Assembly: GCA_045634305.1 (NCBI GenBank)
Contig: JAZQZZ010000026.1
Location: 1-64,000, forward strand
Direction of reading: 5' to 3'
Length of the DNA stretch: 64,000 nucleotides
DNA from: HGM04593 sp045634305
GTDB taxonomy: Bacteria > Bacteroidota > Bacteroidia > Bacteroidales > Bacteroidaceae
The notes under the pieces were generated by a model, which was not told the DNA's origin, made no database searches, and saw nothing but the letters and a program-made list of their open reading frames with translations. Each line of letters starts with the position of its first letter. The stretch's first letter is position 1. The translations under genes and the position numbers were made by a program. Below, in pieces: positions 1 to 8,596 of the stretch.

Positions 1-55
1 TTTTTTTAACATATGCAAATCAAGCGCTTTCGCATTTTTTAGTTTTCGCGAGCTG

Positions 56-520
56 TCATTTGGTTGTCTCGATATACGCATTCTCTTGATTGTATCGATT
101 TAGCAGTTCGATATAGTGATCTAAGACCAAGCATAGGTCATAATCTAAATCATCATAACGCTCTGCCAATTCCACGACCTCTGCTACACTCGTACGCTCA
201 GCAGAATCATTAGGTTCTCGGTCTTCTACCACCCAGAAATACGCATAAGAATCCACATCGAAACTGAGTTCGCCATTCTCAAGATAGATACCATCAATAG
301 TATATCTAAGTTCTGCAAGATAATCATATTCTCTATACCCTGCAAAAACGTTTTTTTCGTCATCTCGTATCTCCTCTTCGAAGAAGTCATCAACGGATGC
401 GTCGTAATTAAACTGGTCAGGGATATAAAAATGCGTAAATCCCTTTTCCTGCATTAGTTCCTTGATTCTCTCCAATTTTAAAGCTATCTTAGCCATCAAA
501 TTCGATTTGTTTTTTTCCAT
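56..520 (-). CDS. Hypothetical acidic protein, 154 aa
   Basis: I do not recognise the family. The product is soluble and strongly acidic, with a run of Asp/Glu around residues 44-56 and many Tyr and Asp residues in the C-terminal half. There is no signal peptide or membrane segment. The start chosen gives MEKNKSNLMAKIALKLERIK; an internal Met at residue 9 is an alternative start. It is followed in the same direction by nothing visible before the window edge, and preceded upstream by LRR genes after a 120-base gap that holds a short hairpin (arms at 582-589 and 603-610). The gene lies in an accessory region with other small unknown genes. Confidence 0.6.
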   Translation of the reverse strand: MEKNKSNLMAKIALKLERIKELMQEKGFTHFYIPDQFNYDASVDDFFEEEIRDDEKNVFAGYREYDYLAELRYTIDGIYLENGELSFDVDSYAYFWVVEDREPNDSAERTSVAEVVELAERYDDLDYDLCLVLDHYIELLNRYNQENAYIETTK

Positions 521-640
521 AATTATATAAATCTCAAGATCTTCTTAAAACAATTTATAGAAGTCTCAATAGTTATTCGTCGCTCTGCCAAGTACTATAC
601 ACGGCAGAGCAGTGTACTATATCTTGCTCTGCAACGTCCC

Positions 641-1285
641 CTATATCTCCACATCGCCATCGGTGCAGTGGACAACTGTGGCTGGGACTTCGTCATTCCA
701 ACCATTGCCTAACTCTATTTTTCTCCATTGCGCTATGGTACCTCGAAACCTGATGTCGGTAAGCATTTCGCAACGGCAAAAAGCCTCCCCTCCAATACTC
801 GTCACGCTATTCCCAATAACAACCTCTTCTAATGATTCGCAATCTAAGAAAGTTCCCTCTCCAATACTTGTGACGCTGTCGGGGATAGTAATGGAGGTTA
901 ACCCACAACCAGAGAAAGCCCTTTTTCCAACAGTCGTGACGCTATTGGGAATAGTAACGGTATTCAGAGAGAAACACCATAAGAAAGCCCGCTCTCCAAT
1001 ACTTGTAACGCTATCGGAGATAGTGATGTCGGTCAGTTTATGGCAATTTGCAAAAGCCCTGGCTCCAATCTCCGTGACGCTGTCGGGGATAATGATAGAG
1101 GTCAGAGATGGGTAACCCGAGAACCCTTTCTCTTTAATGCAGGTCACACGATAGGAAACGTCGTTAAATACTACTATCTCGGGGATATTGATCTTACTCC
1201 AGTTACCTTCGTTTTCGACAATCTCTGCGGTCAATGTCTCCTCGTTGAGGAGGTACTTGATACCGTTGACAACTTTTTCTATCAT
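641..1285 (-). CDS. BspA-like leucine-rich repeat protein, 214 aa
   Basis: The protein carries about five LRR_5 (BspA / Treponema-type) repeats of the form LTSITIPDSVTSIGExAFxxC between residues about 55 and 185. It ends in a cap with a W-R-K-I motif and a VHCTDG stretch, which is common at the end of such proteins. No signal peptide is visible, so export is not indicated. Family members mediate adhesion or protein-protein contacts, but no specific partner can be named. It is the last of three adjacent LRR genes on this strand and shares the C-terminal cap (QWRKI...DGxVxI) with its upstream neighbour, which suggests local duplication. Confidence 0.85.
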   Translation of the reverse strand: MIEKVVNGIKYLLNEETLTAEIVENEGNWSKINIPEIVVFNDVSYRVTCIKEKGFSGYPSLTSIIIPDSVTEIGARAFANCHKLTDITISDSVTSIGERAFLWCFSLNTVTIPNSVTTVGKRAFSGCGLTSITIPDSVTSIGEGTFLDCESLEEVVIGNSVTSIGGEAFCRCEMLTDIRFRGTIAQWRKIELGNGWNDEVPATVVHCTDGDVEI

Positions 1286-1352
1286 AATTGTTATAGTAGA
1301 TTAACAGTTAATTTTTTTTACGAATGTTATAGTTGGCGCTTGTGAATATCCC

Positions 1353-1622
1353 TTAAATCACCACATGTCCATCGTAGCAATAGACATCGCGAAGAGACCA
1401 ACCACGCCAATCTTCATGTTTAGTGATTTTTCTCCATTGCTCTACAGTGCCATCATAATGGATTTTGTATAGCAATTTGCATCCATTGAAAACATTACTT
1501 CCTATATTCACTACGCTATCGGGAATAAAAATGTGTTTCAGCGATTCGCAATCTTCAAAAGCGTAATCTTCGATACTCTTTACACTGTCGGGGATGGTAA
1601 TAGTCCTCAGCGATTTCCTCAT
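1353..1622 (-). CDS. Short BspA-like LRR protein, 89 aa (probably truncated)
   Basis: Two LRR_5 repeats (residues about 5-50) are followed by the same VEQWRKI...YCYDGHVVI cap as in the neighbouring LRR gene. The N-terminal domain seen in the 214-residue neighbour is missing and the ORF opens directly inside a repeat, so this is either a minimal LRR protein or a 5'-truncated copy. It sits 30 bases after the 369-residue LRR gene and may be read through from it. There is no signal peptide. Confidence 0.65.
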   Translation of the reverse strand: MRKSLRTITIPDSVKSIEDYAFEDCESLKHIFIPDSVVNIGSNVFNGCKLLYKIHYDGTVEQWRKITKHEDWRGWSLRDVYCYDGHVVI

Positions 1623-1652
1623 AGATATTTATTGTTTTATGTTATTCTAATT

Positions 1653-2762
1653 TTATGGTTTCACTGGTAAATCAGAACCATCTTCAACGATAAGCCAATG
1701 CATATCTGCTGGGAAATGTTCCTTATAGAAATCCACTTTGTTCTTAGGAGCATATATTGCCTTAAGATTGGGACAATCTTTAAAAGAATCAATTTCAAAA
1801 TTTGAGACTCCAGCAGGCAAATGAACAATCTCCAATGAAGAACAACCATAGAAAGCATGGCCCTCAATGCTCGTTACATTTTCAGGAATAACGATGTTTG
1901 TCAACGAATAACAACCAGAGAAAGCACCACATCCAATGCTCGTTACGCTGCTAGGAATGGTGAAAGAGGTTGACGAGGAACAACCTTGTATCAGAGTGTT
2001 GGTGGCAGTTTCAATAATCGCATTGCAATTATTACGACTATCGTATATAGGGTTACCATCTTCTACGACAATATTCGTCAACGAATCGCAACCAGAAAAT
2101 GCCGCTTCACCAATGCTTGTCACATTTTTAGGGATAAAAACACTCGTCAATAAAGAACATCTAGAGAACGCAAATTGTCTAATGCTCGTTACACTACTAG
2201 GGATGTTGATAGAGGTTGATGAGGAGCAACCCTTTATCAGAGTATTGGTAGCCGTTTCTATAATCGCATTGCAATTATCGCGGCTATCGTATATTGGGTT
2301 ACCATCTTCTACGGTAATACTCGTCAACGAAGTGCAACCACCAAATACTGCTTCGCCAATGCTAGTTACACTTTTGGGGATAAAAATACTTGTCAATGAA
2401 GAACAACCAAAGAATGCACGACCTTTAATACTCTCTACACCTTCAGAAATAACGATGCTTGTCAACGAAGAACAGCCATCGAAAGCGTTATTTCCAATAA
2501 TCTTTACACTTTTAGGAATAACAACGCTTGTCAATGAGGAACAACCATAGAAAGCAAAACTACCAATTCTCTTTATACTTTCAGGAATAACAACGCTCGT
2601 CAATGAGGAACAATCATAGAAAGCCCCGCTTCCAATGTTCGTTACACTTTCAGGAATAACAACAGTAGTCAAAGAAGAGCAACCAAAGAACGCATTGTTA
2701 GGAATCTCTCCGGTTCCCTCTGGAATGATGGCCACACCATCTTTAATTTCAAATTTATCCAT
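1653..2762 (-). CDS. BspA-like leucine-rich repeat protein, 369 aa
   Basis: The protein is built almost entirely of LRR_5 repeats (consensus SLTSVVIPESVTSIGxxAFxGC), about a dozen copies from residue 20 to 345. They are interrupted twice by an ITVEDGNPIYDSRxNCNAIIET insert in near-identical form, showing recent internal duplication. The N-terminus (MDKFEIKDGVAIIPEG) lacks a signal peptide, so the protein may stay in the cytoplasm or need another export route. Such repeat arrays recombine easily and vary between strains. Confidence 0.88.
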   Translation of the reverse strand: MDKFEIKDGVAIIPEGTGEIPNNAFFGCSSLTTVVIPESVTNIGSGAFYDCSSLTSVVIPESIKRIGSFAFYGCSSLTSVVIPKSVKIIGNNAFDGCSSLTSIVISEGVESIKGRAFFGCSSLTSIFIPKSVTSIGEAVFGGCTSLTSITVEDGNPIYDSRDNCNAIIETATNTLIKGCSSSTSINIPSSVTSIRQFAFSRCSLLTSVFIPKNVTSIGEAAFSGCDSLTNIVVEDGNPIYDSRNNCNAIIETATNTLIQGCSSSTSFTIPSSVTSIGCGAFSGCYSLTNIVIPENVTSIEGHAFYGCSSLEIVHLPAGVSNFEIDSFKDCPNLKAIYAPKNKVDFYKEHFPADMHWLIVEDGSDLPVKP

Positions 2763-2817
2763 AGTATTTCAATTTATTAGCTGAATTGATGTTCTTTATA
2801 TACTGTTTTTGTTTGAA

Positions 2818-3000
2818 TTAGATAAGGCCCTGAAATTCGTATTGAATATTAACTTTGTGCTCAAAGTCCAATATATCGACCTCAGGTTTACCAAGAGACC
2901 TCAAATGCTCGTTGTATGCCTCAATAGTTGCTTTGTAGCACGCCTTATCCAGGATATCATAAATATCAGGAAATGTCTCTTTTTGTATCCTAACATTCAA
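2818..3000 (-). CDS. Hypothetical small protein, 60 aa
   Basis: A small charged ORF with no recognised family, ending in EFQGLI. It starts 18 bases after the stop of the DUF2779 nuclease gene on the same strand, so the two are probably co-transcribed. The last 25 bases of the gene recur in altered form near 5231-5256, beside other decayed sequence, which suggests that a unit containing this gene was once duplicated. No signal peptide or membrane helix is visible. Confidence 0.5.
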   Translation of the reverse strand: MNVRIQKETFPDIYDILDKACYKATIEAYNEHLRSLGKPEVDILDFEHKVNIQYEFQGLI

Positions 3001-3018
3001 TTTATTTCATGAGCTATT

Positions 3019-4989
3019 CTAAACCTCCTCCATAGGGTCATCGATTTTCTCTCTCACCGCCCTCAATATCTCCACCATTGCCCAAGTGTCCTGCTGACAG
3101 TAGCGTTTTAGGGCTTCCCTACGCTCGGTTTTGGTTTTTAATGTACCAAATGTCGGCTGATCAGAATCATAGTTGATGAAAGCAATGTATGCTTGCACAC
3201 CATTGCCCACATCCATGCCTTTATAGGTGAGCGTTGGCACAAGAACAGGAAGCGTTTTTTTGATGGAGTAGCTGCCACTGAGGTCTTTGTGGTAGTAGTT
3301 GAAAATATCAGCATTCTTCATTCCATTGTACATTTCCTTATTATTTTGCAACAAATGCAATAGGTCTGCCGACTTATCTCTGATGGCAAGTAGTTTGTCG
3401 CTATATTCTGGGTAGAGAGCAGCCAATTCTTCAAGGCGACCTTTCTCATACGTCGTAAATTGGGCAAGCATAGTGCCTTTGAGAGAGCCGTCCTCATTGT
3501 ACTCAAAATGATCAATGATGGCTTCTGCCAACGCCTTGCGTTCATCATTATAGTACTCTTCGTTGAGGAAGATGAAATTATCTTTCTCCTTATCGCAGAT
3601 ACCTTCTTTGCGTTCAATATGCAAAGAGAACTCAAAAACCGATTGTGTATATGGTCTTTCTCCTTTGAAACGTGGCAATGGACAAGGAAAGCCCTCAAAG
3701 TCGAAGTGGTAAATAGGATATTCAAGTTGGTCAAACCAATACTGCATCTTTTCTTTGTCGACATACTCTGTGCCGTTGTCGTAGCAATCACGTTGAATGA
3801 GATGTTTTTTATTTTTCAACCATTCCAATGGCACATCGTTTAGTTTGTATTTTCCATCGTTAATCAACTCATACTTTCCTTTGATACCCCAATCCATAAA
3901 ACTTTGGTCACTGTTCATATACTTGTTTGCAGAATTGGTCTCTGGCACATCACGTAGTTTTTGGAAACAATGCTTCCAAAATAGACATTCCGTGTTCTTT
4001 CCCCAAGCACAATGCTTGCCAACATTGACTTTAATGTTCACATCGTGTGGAGTGGAAATGTAGCTTTCAAGGCTGGCAATCTCCTTTAAGATTGTCTCCT
4101 GATACGCTTTGGTGGTCTCGTTTAATTCTATAAATGTGATAATCTCTTGTCCATCCACGTTGTTATATACTCGCTGGCCGTTTTCATCGACAGCACCGTC
4201 ATACACATATTCGCTGTTGAGCACAGCAAGATAATAATTTACAGGACGCTTGTCACCAGACTGACGAAGTGCGTGTTCAATGACGAACCGTTGGAAAGCG
4301 AGGTCGTAGGGATGTTTTCCCTCTTTGCGATACTTGTCGAGCAGGTATTTCTTCTTTTCCTTAAACATTTCCGAAGCATAGTCATTAACCTTGCTTGCTA
4401 TCTCGTTGAAGTGCCAGATGTTCTTGTCCTTGATAAACAAAGGATATGTATCTTTCTTTTTATCTTTCGTATCTCTTTGTGCATTCGAGAAAAACAGTCC
4501 TTTATTCTTACCGTCCTTATCTGTCCAATATTGATACTTTCTATTGGTAGTGGCCTTCACCTCGACGATATTGATTTCATTCTCGTTTTCGTTGTATATA
4601 TCCACGTAGCAACGATAGGTGTGGCCGTTATGTTTGTACTCGAAAAGTTTCTGACCATTTACATTCTGGGAGTTTGCGATGAATTTACCATGGAAATACT
4701 TATTGGCAACCTTCAAGGCCTCATCTTCTACTTGTTTGTAGTATGGTAGCAGAGCCTCAAGCTCTTGACTCGGCGCAGAGTCGAATTCTTCGTCGTCCTC
4801 TTCGGGAGATTCGGCAGACTCCATAGCAGACTCCCTCATACTTTCCGCCAACTCTCTCAAAATTTCTTCGCGGCGTTCGCGTTCTGCATCAATATCGTCT
4901 TTTCTCGTTGGGTTGTGTTTTAACTCCATAGGGAAATACATTGGACATCGTGTCCAATTGATAAATCTTGATTTTGAAATGTACATCAT
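3019..4989 (-). CDS. DUF2779-type protein: Cas4-like Fe-S nuclease fused to a DEDD exonuclease-like domain
   Basis: This 656-residue protein has two nuclease-like halves. The N-terminal half resembles the PD-(D/E)XK/Fe-S nucleases (Cas4/AddB group): Cys15 near the start, an active-site pattern at D130 and E143-V-K145, and a second cysteine group C327-x7-C335-x5-C341, which together could hold a 4Fe-4S cluster. The C-terminal half matches DUF2779: FDFEG at 429-433 (a DEDD-type D-x-E motif) and a closing YCQQDTW motif near 633, as in DnaQ/RNase H-fold 3'-5' exonucleases. Family members are found near defence or repair genes, but their role is not settled. There is no CRISPR array in the window. 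A small 60-residue gene follows within 18 bases. Confidence 0.75.
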   Translation of the reverse strand: MMYISKSRFINWTRCPMYFPMELKHNPTRKDDIDAERERREEILRELAESMRESAMESAESPEEDDEEFDSAPSQELEALLPYYKQVEDEALKVANKYFHGKFIANSQNVNGQKLFEYKHNGHTYRCYVDIYNENENEINIVEVKATTNRKYQYWTDKDGKNKGLFFSNAQRDTKDKKKDTYPLFIKDKNIWHFNEIASKVNDYASEMFKEKKKYLLDKYRKEGKHPYDLAFQRFVIEHALRQSGDKRPVNYYLAVLNSEYVYDGAVDENGQRVYNNVDGQEIITFIELNETTKAYQETILKEIASLESYISTPHDVNIKVNVGKHCAWGKNTECLFWKHCFQKLRDVPETNSANKYMNSDQSFMDWGIKGKYELINDGKYKLNDVPLEWLKNKKHLIQRDCYDNGTEYVDKEKMQYWFDQLEYPIYHFDFEGFPCPLPRFKGERPYTQSVFEFSLHIERKEGICDKEKDNFIFLNEEYYNDERKALAEAIIDHFEYNEDGSLKGTMLAQFTTYEKGRLEELAALYPEYSDKLLAIRDKSADLLHLLQNNKEMYNGMKNADIFNYYHKDLSGSYSIKKTLPVLVPTLTYKGMDVGNGVQAYIAFINYDSDQPTFGTLKTKTERREALKRYCQQDTWAMVEILRAVREKIDDPMEEV

Positions 4990-5049
4990 GGCTATTTGGA
5001 TTTTCCTCCATATTTATAGTTTTAGAGTGTAAAAAACAATTAAACTTCG

Positions 5050-5217
5050 CTAGTCTTTCTTTTTTCCTCTCAAAAGTAACCAAAGGAACTGAAATGGCAG
5101 CGTCAGGCAATAGCCGGTAAATGCAAGAAGCGCCACTATATCAATACATGCAGACTTGATAGCCGCCTCAAGCCCCCAATTTTCATACACCCATTTGATG
5201 CGTTCTATGTTTATCAT
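5050..5217 (-). CDS. Small membrane protein, 55 aa
   Basis: The product has one strong hydrophobic segment (IVALLAFTGYCLTLPFQFLW, about residues 27-46) followed by a short basic tail RGKKKD. The start MINIERIKW is preferred over an upstream Met because it sits closer to the conserved part. A decayed copy of the same hydrophobic segment (FFTFIAYCLILPFQFLLIL) is readable on the same strand about 330 bases upstream. No family is recognised; small single-helix proteins like this can be toxins or membrane-complex subunits, but nothing here decides that. Confidence 0.5.
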   Translation of the reverse strand: MINIERIKWVYENWGLEAAIKSACIDIVALLAFTGYCLTLPFQFLWLLLRGKKKD

Positions 5218-5230
5218 ATGCGTTGATATT

Positions 5231-5430
5231 AGATAAGGTCGTGAAATTTGTAATTTCCACAAATGTATCTATTATTATTTTCTTTTCAAAGCCAAAGCGC
5301 AATATCTATTACAGTTTCATCAGGAACGATGCGATTTGCGATTTTAAATCTATAACTAATTTTTCCTACTTTCTCAACAAAGTATCAAAAGGAACTGAAA
5401 TGGCAGTATCAGGCAATAGGCGATAAATGT
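5231..5430 (-). pseudogene. Decayed duplicate of the adjacent small genes
   Basis: Bases 5366-5427 resemble bases 5068-5117 (shared AAAAGGAACTGAAATGGCAG, then CAGGCAATAG) and translate on the minus strand to a copy of the small membrane protein's hydrophobic segment, but there is no clear start of its own. Bases 5231-5256 resemble 2819-2844, the 3' end of the 60-residue gene (…FHDLI versus …FQGLI). Stop codons and frame changes break the remaining match. The stretch is best read as the remnant of a duplicated unit lying between the accessory genes and maeB. Confidence 0.45.
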
Positions 5431-5466
5431 AAAAAAATACGCGAGGCTGGCTAAACCGGCCTCGCG
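5431..5466 (-). terminator. Rho-independent terminator of the maeB transcript
   Basis: Read on the minus strand, an 11-pair GC-rich stem (CGCGAGGCCGG pairing with CCAGCCTCGCG, one G-U pair) with a 5-base loop is followed by TATTTTTTT. It lies 22 bases after the maeB stop. Confidence 0.9.
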
Positions 5467-5488
5467 TATATATAAATATTTTAAGGAA

Positions 5489-7768
5489 TCACTTTCTCTT
5501 GTTAACCATTGCATCGATTGCGGCAACGGCTGTGATGTTGAGAATCTCCTGTACAGAGCTTTCGAAATCAATGAAGTGAATAGGTTTGTTCAATCCCATC
5601 TGGATTGGTCCGATAATCTCTGTGTCTGAGCCGAGCGCCTGCATCATCTTGTATGACGATGACGCCGAGTTCAAGTTAGGGAACACCAATGCATTAACCT
5701 CACGACCTTTGAGTTTGTTGAATGGATACTTTTTGTCGCGCAATTCGCTGTTCATTGCAATGTTAACCTGCATTTCGCCGTCGAGCAACCAATCGGGGTA
5801 ATTCTCGTGGATATGTGCAACTGCCTTACGCACACGCTCGGCACTACCGCCCTGGTCGGTTCCGAAGTTTGAATATGACGCCATTGCAATTACCGGCTCA
5901 TGGTTGAAGAAACGTACCGATTTCTCGGTCAAGCGGGCAATATCTATGATTGTTTCCAAATCGGGAGCACGGTTAATCAATGTATCGGCAACAAAGTATG
6001 TACCCTTCTTTGAATTGATAATGTGCATTGTGGCAAATGTACTATAGCTCTCCTGCATACCAATCACTTCCTTGGCAACCTTGATGGTATTAGAGAACTT
6101 TGTGTAGAGACCTGTCACAAAAGCATCGGCATCGCCGGTCTCAACCATCATCATACCAAAGTAGTTGCGCTCGAACATCTTATCATTTGCCTCCTCAATG
6201 GTATAACCCTCGCGCTGACGTTTGCTTGTGAGAATCTGAGCATAACGTTCGCGACGCTCTTCCTCATTGGGATGACGCAGATTAACGACCTCAATACCTT
6301 CGAGGCTCAAACCGAGTTCTGCAGCGAGTTTATTGATGACTTCGTCGTTACCCAAAAGGATAGGTTGGCATATACCCTCTTCTTTCGCCTGTACAGCAGC
6401 CTTCATCATTGAAGGATGTGCGCCCTCGGCAAATACCACGCGCTGTGTCTCGGTACGCGCCATATCATGAATCTGCTGTGTGAGTTTTGACTCACGTCCC
6501 ATAAACTCAAGCAAATGCTCTTTATATTTTTCCCAATCGGTAATCTCCTTGCGTGCAACACCGCTTGCAATGGCAGCCTTTGCCACAGCTGTAGAAACCT
6601 CTACCAAAAGACGTGGGTCTACCGGTTTTGGAATGAAGTAGTCACGACCGAAAGAGAGTTTGCCCACCTTGTACACCTTGTTGACAATTTCGGGTACAGG
6701 CTGCTTTGCAAGGTTTGCAATAGCGTGCACGGCTGCAAGTTTCATCTCTTCATTGATGGCTGTTGCTGCAACGTCAAGCGCACCACGGAATATATAAGGA
6801 AAACCGATAACGTTGTTTATCTGGTTCGGATAGTCGCTGCGACCTGTGCTCATGAGTACATCGGGACGGCACTCCATTGCAGCCTCATAGGTAATCTCTG
6901 GTTCGGGGTTGGCCAATGCAAAGACAATGGGGTCATTCGCCATTGAACGAACCATATCCTGCGAGAGCACATTACCCTTTGAAAGGCCAAGGAACACATC
7001 GGCGCCCACTATAGCCTCGGCAAGGGTGGTTATATCTGTACGTGATGTCGCAAACTCAACCTTTTCGGGGGTGAGGTTGGTACGAGAAGTACTGATGACG
7101 CCACGGCTGTCGAGCATAACAACATTCTCGCGCTTTACACCCAACGCCAGATAGAGCTTTGTACAAGAAATTGCAGCTGCACCGGCACCGTTTACAACAA
7201 CCTTTACATCACCGATATTCTTGCCGTTCACCTCAAGGGCATTGAGCAAGCCGGCTGCTGAAATTATAGCTGTTCCATGCTGATCGTCGTGCATTACAGG
7301 AATATCGAGTTCCTCTTTCAAACGACGCTCAATTTCAAAGCACTCGGGTGCCTTGATATCCTCAAGGTTGATACCGCCAAATGTTGGAGCGATAGCCTTC
7401 ACTGCCTGAATGAATTTCTCAGGGTCCTGCTCGTCGACCTCAATGTCAAAGACATCGATACCTGCATAAATCTTGAAAAGCAAGCCCTTACCCTCCATCA
7501 CAGGCTTACCGGCAAGGGGGCCGATATTGCCAAGGCCAAGCACTGCTGTACCGTTTGAAATTACAGCCACAAGGTTACCTTTGTCGGTATATTTGTAGGC
7601 ATCATCCGGGTTATCCTTGATTTCGAGACATGGCTCTGCGACACCCGGTGAATAGGCCAATGACAGATCTGTCTGTGTAAAATATGGTTTGGTAGGTACT
7701 ACTTCAATCTTACCGGGACGTTTGCCGGCATGGTAGTTCAATGCATCTTCTTTGGTTATCTTTGCCAT
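5489..7768 (-). CDS. maeB: NADP-dependent malic enzyme with phosphotransacetylase-like C-terminal domain (MaeB)
   Basis: The 759-residue product oxidatively decarboxylates malate to pyruvate and makes NADPH in the cytoplasm. The N-terminal malic enzyme part (about 1-425) shows YSPGVAEPC, the VMHDDQHGTAI segment and a Rossmann motif VVVNGAGAAA. The C-terminal part (about 430-759) is homologous to phosphate acetyltransferase; in MaeB enzymes this domain is usually non-catalytic and binds acetyl-CoA as a regulator. Length is normal for this two-domain form. It is the last gene of a likely dapA-TIGR02757-maeB run and is closed by a clear terminator. Confidence 0.95.
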   Translation of the reverse strand: MAKITKEDALNYHAGKRPGKIEVVPTKPYFTQTDLSLAYSPGVAEPCLEIKDNPDDAYKYTDKGNLVAVISNGTAVLGLGNIGPLAGKPVMEGKGLLFKIYAGIDVFDIEVDEQDPEKFIQAVKAIAPTFGGINLEDIKAPECFEIERRLKEELDIPVMHDDQHGTAIISAAGLLNALEVNGKNIGDVKVVVNGAGAAAISCTKLYLALGVKRENVVMLDSRGVISTSRTNLTPEKVEFATSRTDITTLAEAIVGADVFLGLSKGNVLSQDMVRSMANDPIVFALANPEPEITYEAAMECRPDVLMSTGRSDYPNQINNVIGFPYIFRGALDVAATAINEEMKLAAVHAIANLAKQPVPEIVNKVYKVGKLSFGRDYFIPKPVDPRLLVEVSTAVAKAAIASGVARKEITDWEKYKEHLLEFMGRESKLTQQIHDMARTETQRVVFAEGAHPSMMKAAVQAKEEGICQPILLGNDEVINKLAAELGLSLEGIEVVNLRHPNEEERRERYAQILTSKRQREGYTIEEANDKMFERNYFGMMMVETGDADAFVTGLYTKFSNTIKVAKEVIGMQESYSTFATMHIINSKKGTYFVADTLINRAPDLETIIDIARLTEKSVRFFNHEPVIAMASYSNFGTDQGGSAERVRKAVAHIHENYPDWLLDGEMQVNIAMNSELRDKKYPFNKLKGREVNALVFPNLNSASSSYKMMQALGSDTEIIGPIQMGLNKPIHFIDFESSVQEILNITAVAAIDAMVNKRK

Positions 7769-7797
7769 TGTAGTAATAATTTACCCCAAAAAGGGTT

Positions 7798-8583
7798 TTA
7801 TTTTGTATTGTTTGTTAATCCGTTCAAAAAGCTGTCACCCGCCTCGCCGACACCAAAAAGCGCGAAGTCATACTTCACCGGGTCATCGGGCGATAGTTTG
7901 CGCAACTGCGCCGTCAATTCCTCAACCGTTCTGCGGTCATTCTGCTTGCGGGTTATTATTCCAAGCAGGCGGGCAGTACGTGCAACGTGTACATCAAGCG
8001 GAATCATAAGTTCCGCCGGAGACACCGCATTCCATACACCCAAATCCACCACTCCATCCTTGCGGCATAACCAGCGCAACATCATATGCATTCTTTTGCA
8101 GGCCGACGCCGGTTTACCTTTCTGTGCCACTGGGTTGCTTATATGCCTTGTAGGAGCACCGCCATTCACAGCCGCCAGTTCGTTTCGCAGATTTTCAATG
8201 CCTTCCCAAACCGTGCAGCCCCGAAAAAGGTTCTCCATTGTACCATACTTTTTATATATGCTTTTTAAACCGCGGCAAATATATTTGAAATCACGGACAA
8301 AGAATGTACGGTGAATGTTCATTGCATCGTCAAGCGTCTCCCATTCGCTACTCATAACGTAGTCATAAGGGGCTGAATGCATGATATCGTACAGCATCTT
8401 ACGGCCAGAGGAAAGAATCATCTTCCTGTTTCCCCAAGCTATGACCGATGCCAACAACGCAGCAATCTCCACATCCTCGCGGCGTGTGAACGAATGAGGG
8501 AAAGAGATGGGGTCGTCCTTGATAAACTCCTTGCAGTTATAACGCGCAAGTTTATCGTCAAGTACAGCCCTCAGATGTTCCAT
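7798..8583 (-). CDS. TIGR02757 / DUF2400 family protein
   Basis: The 261-residue protein matches this Bacteroidota-rich family of unknown function: the LLASVIAWGNRKMI segment near residues 43-56, a W-x-C-RKDGVVDLGVW core, and IPLDVHVARTARLLGI near 195-210. The last segment recalls the helix-hairpin-helix glycosylase/endonuclease III fold, so a DNA repair role is conceivable, but this is inference. It lies 13 bases after dapA and 29 bases before maeB on the same strand. Confidence 0.9.
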   Translation of the reverse strand: MEHLRAVLDDKLARYNCKEFIKDDPISFPHSFTRREDVEIAALLASVIAWGNRKMILSSGRKMLYDIMHSAPYDYVMSSEWETLDDAMNIHRTFFVRDFKYICRGLKSIYKKYGTMENLFRGCTVWEGIENLRNELAAVNGGAPTRHISNPVAQKGKPASACKRMHMMLRWLCRKDGVVDLGVWNAVSPAELMIPLDVHVARTARLLGIITRKQNDRRTVEELTAQLRKLSPDDPVKYDFALFGVGEAGDSFLNGLTNNTK

Positions 8584-8596
8584 GCGACAGCCAATA

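Noticed and set aside
3019..4989. Calling the DUF2779 protein a CRISPR Cas4
   Set aside because: No array or other cas gene is present and the protein has a second nuclease half that Cas4 lacks.
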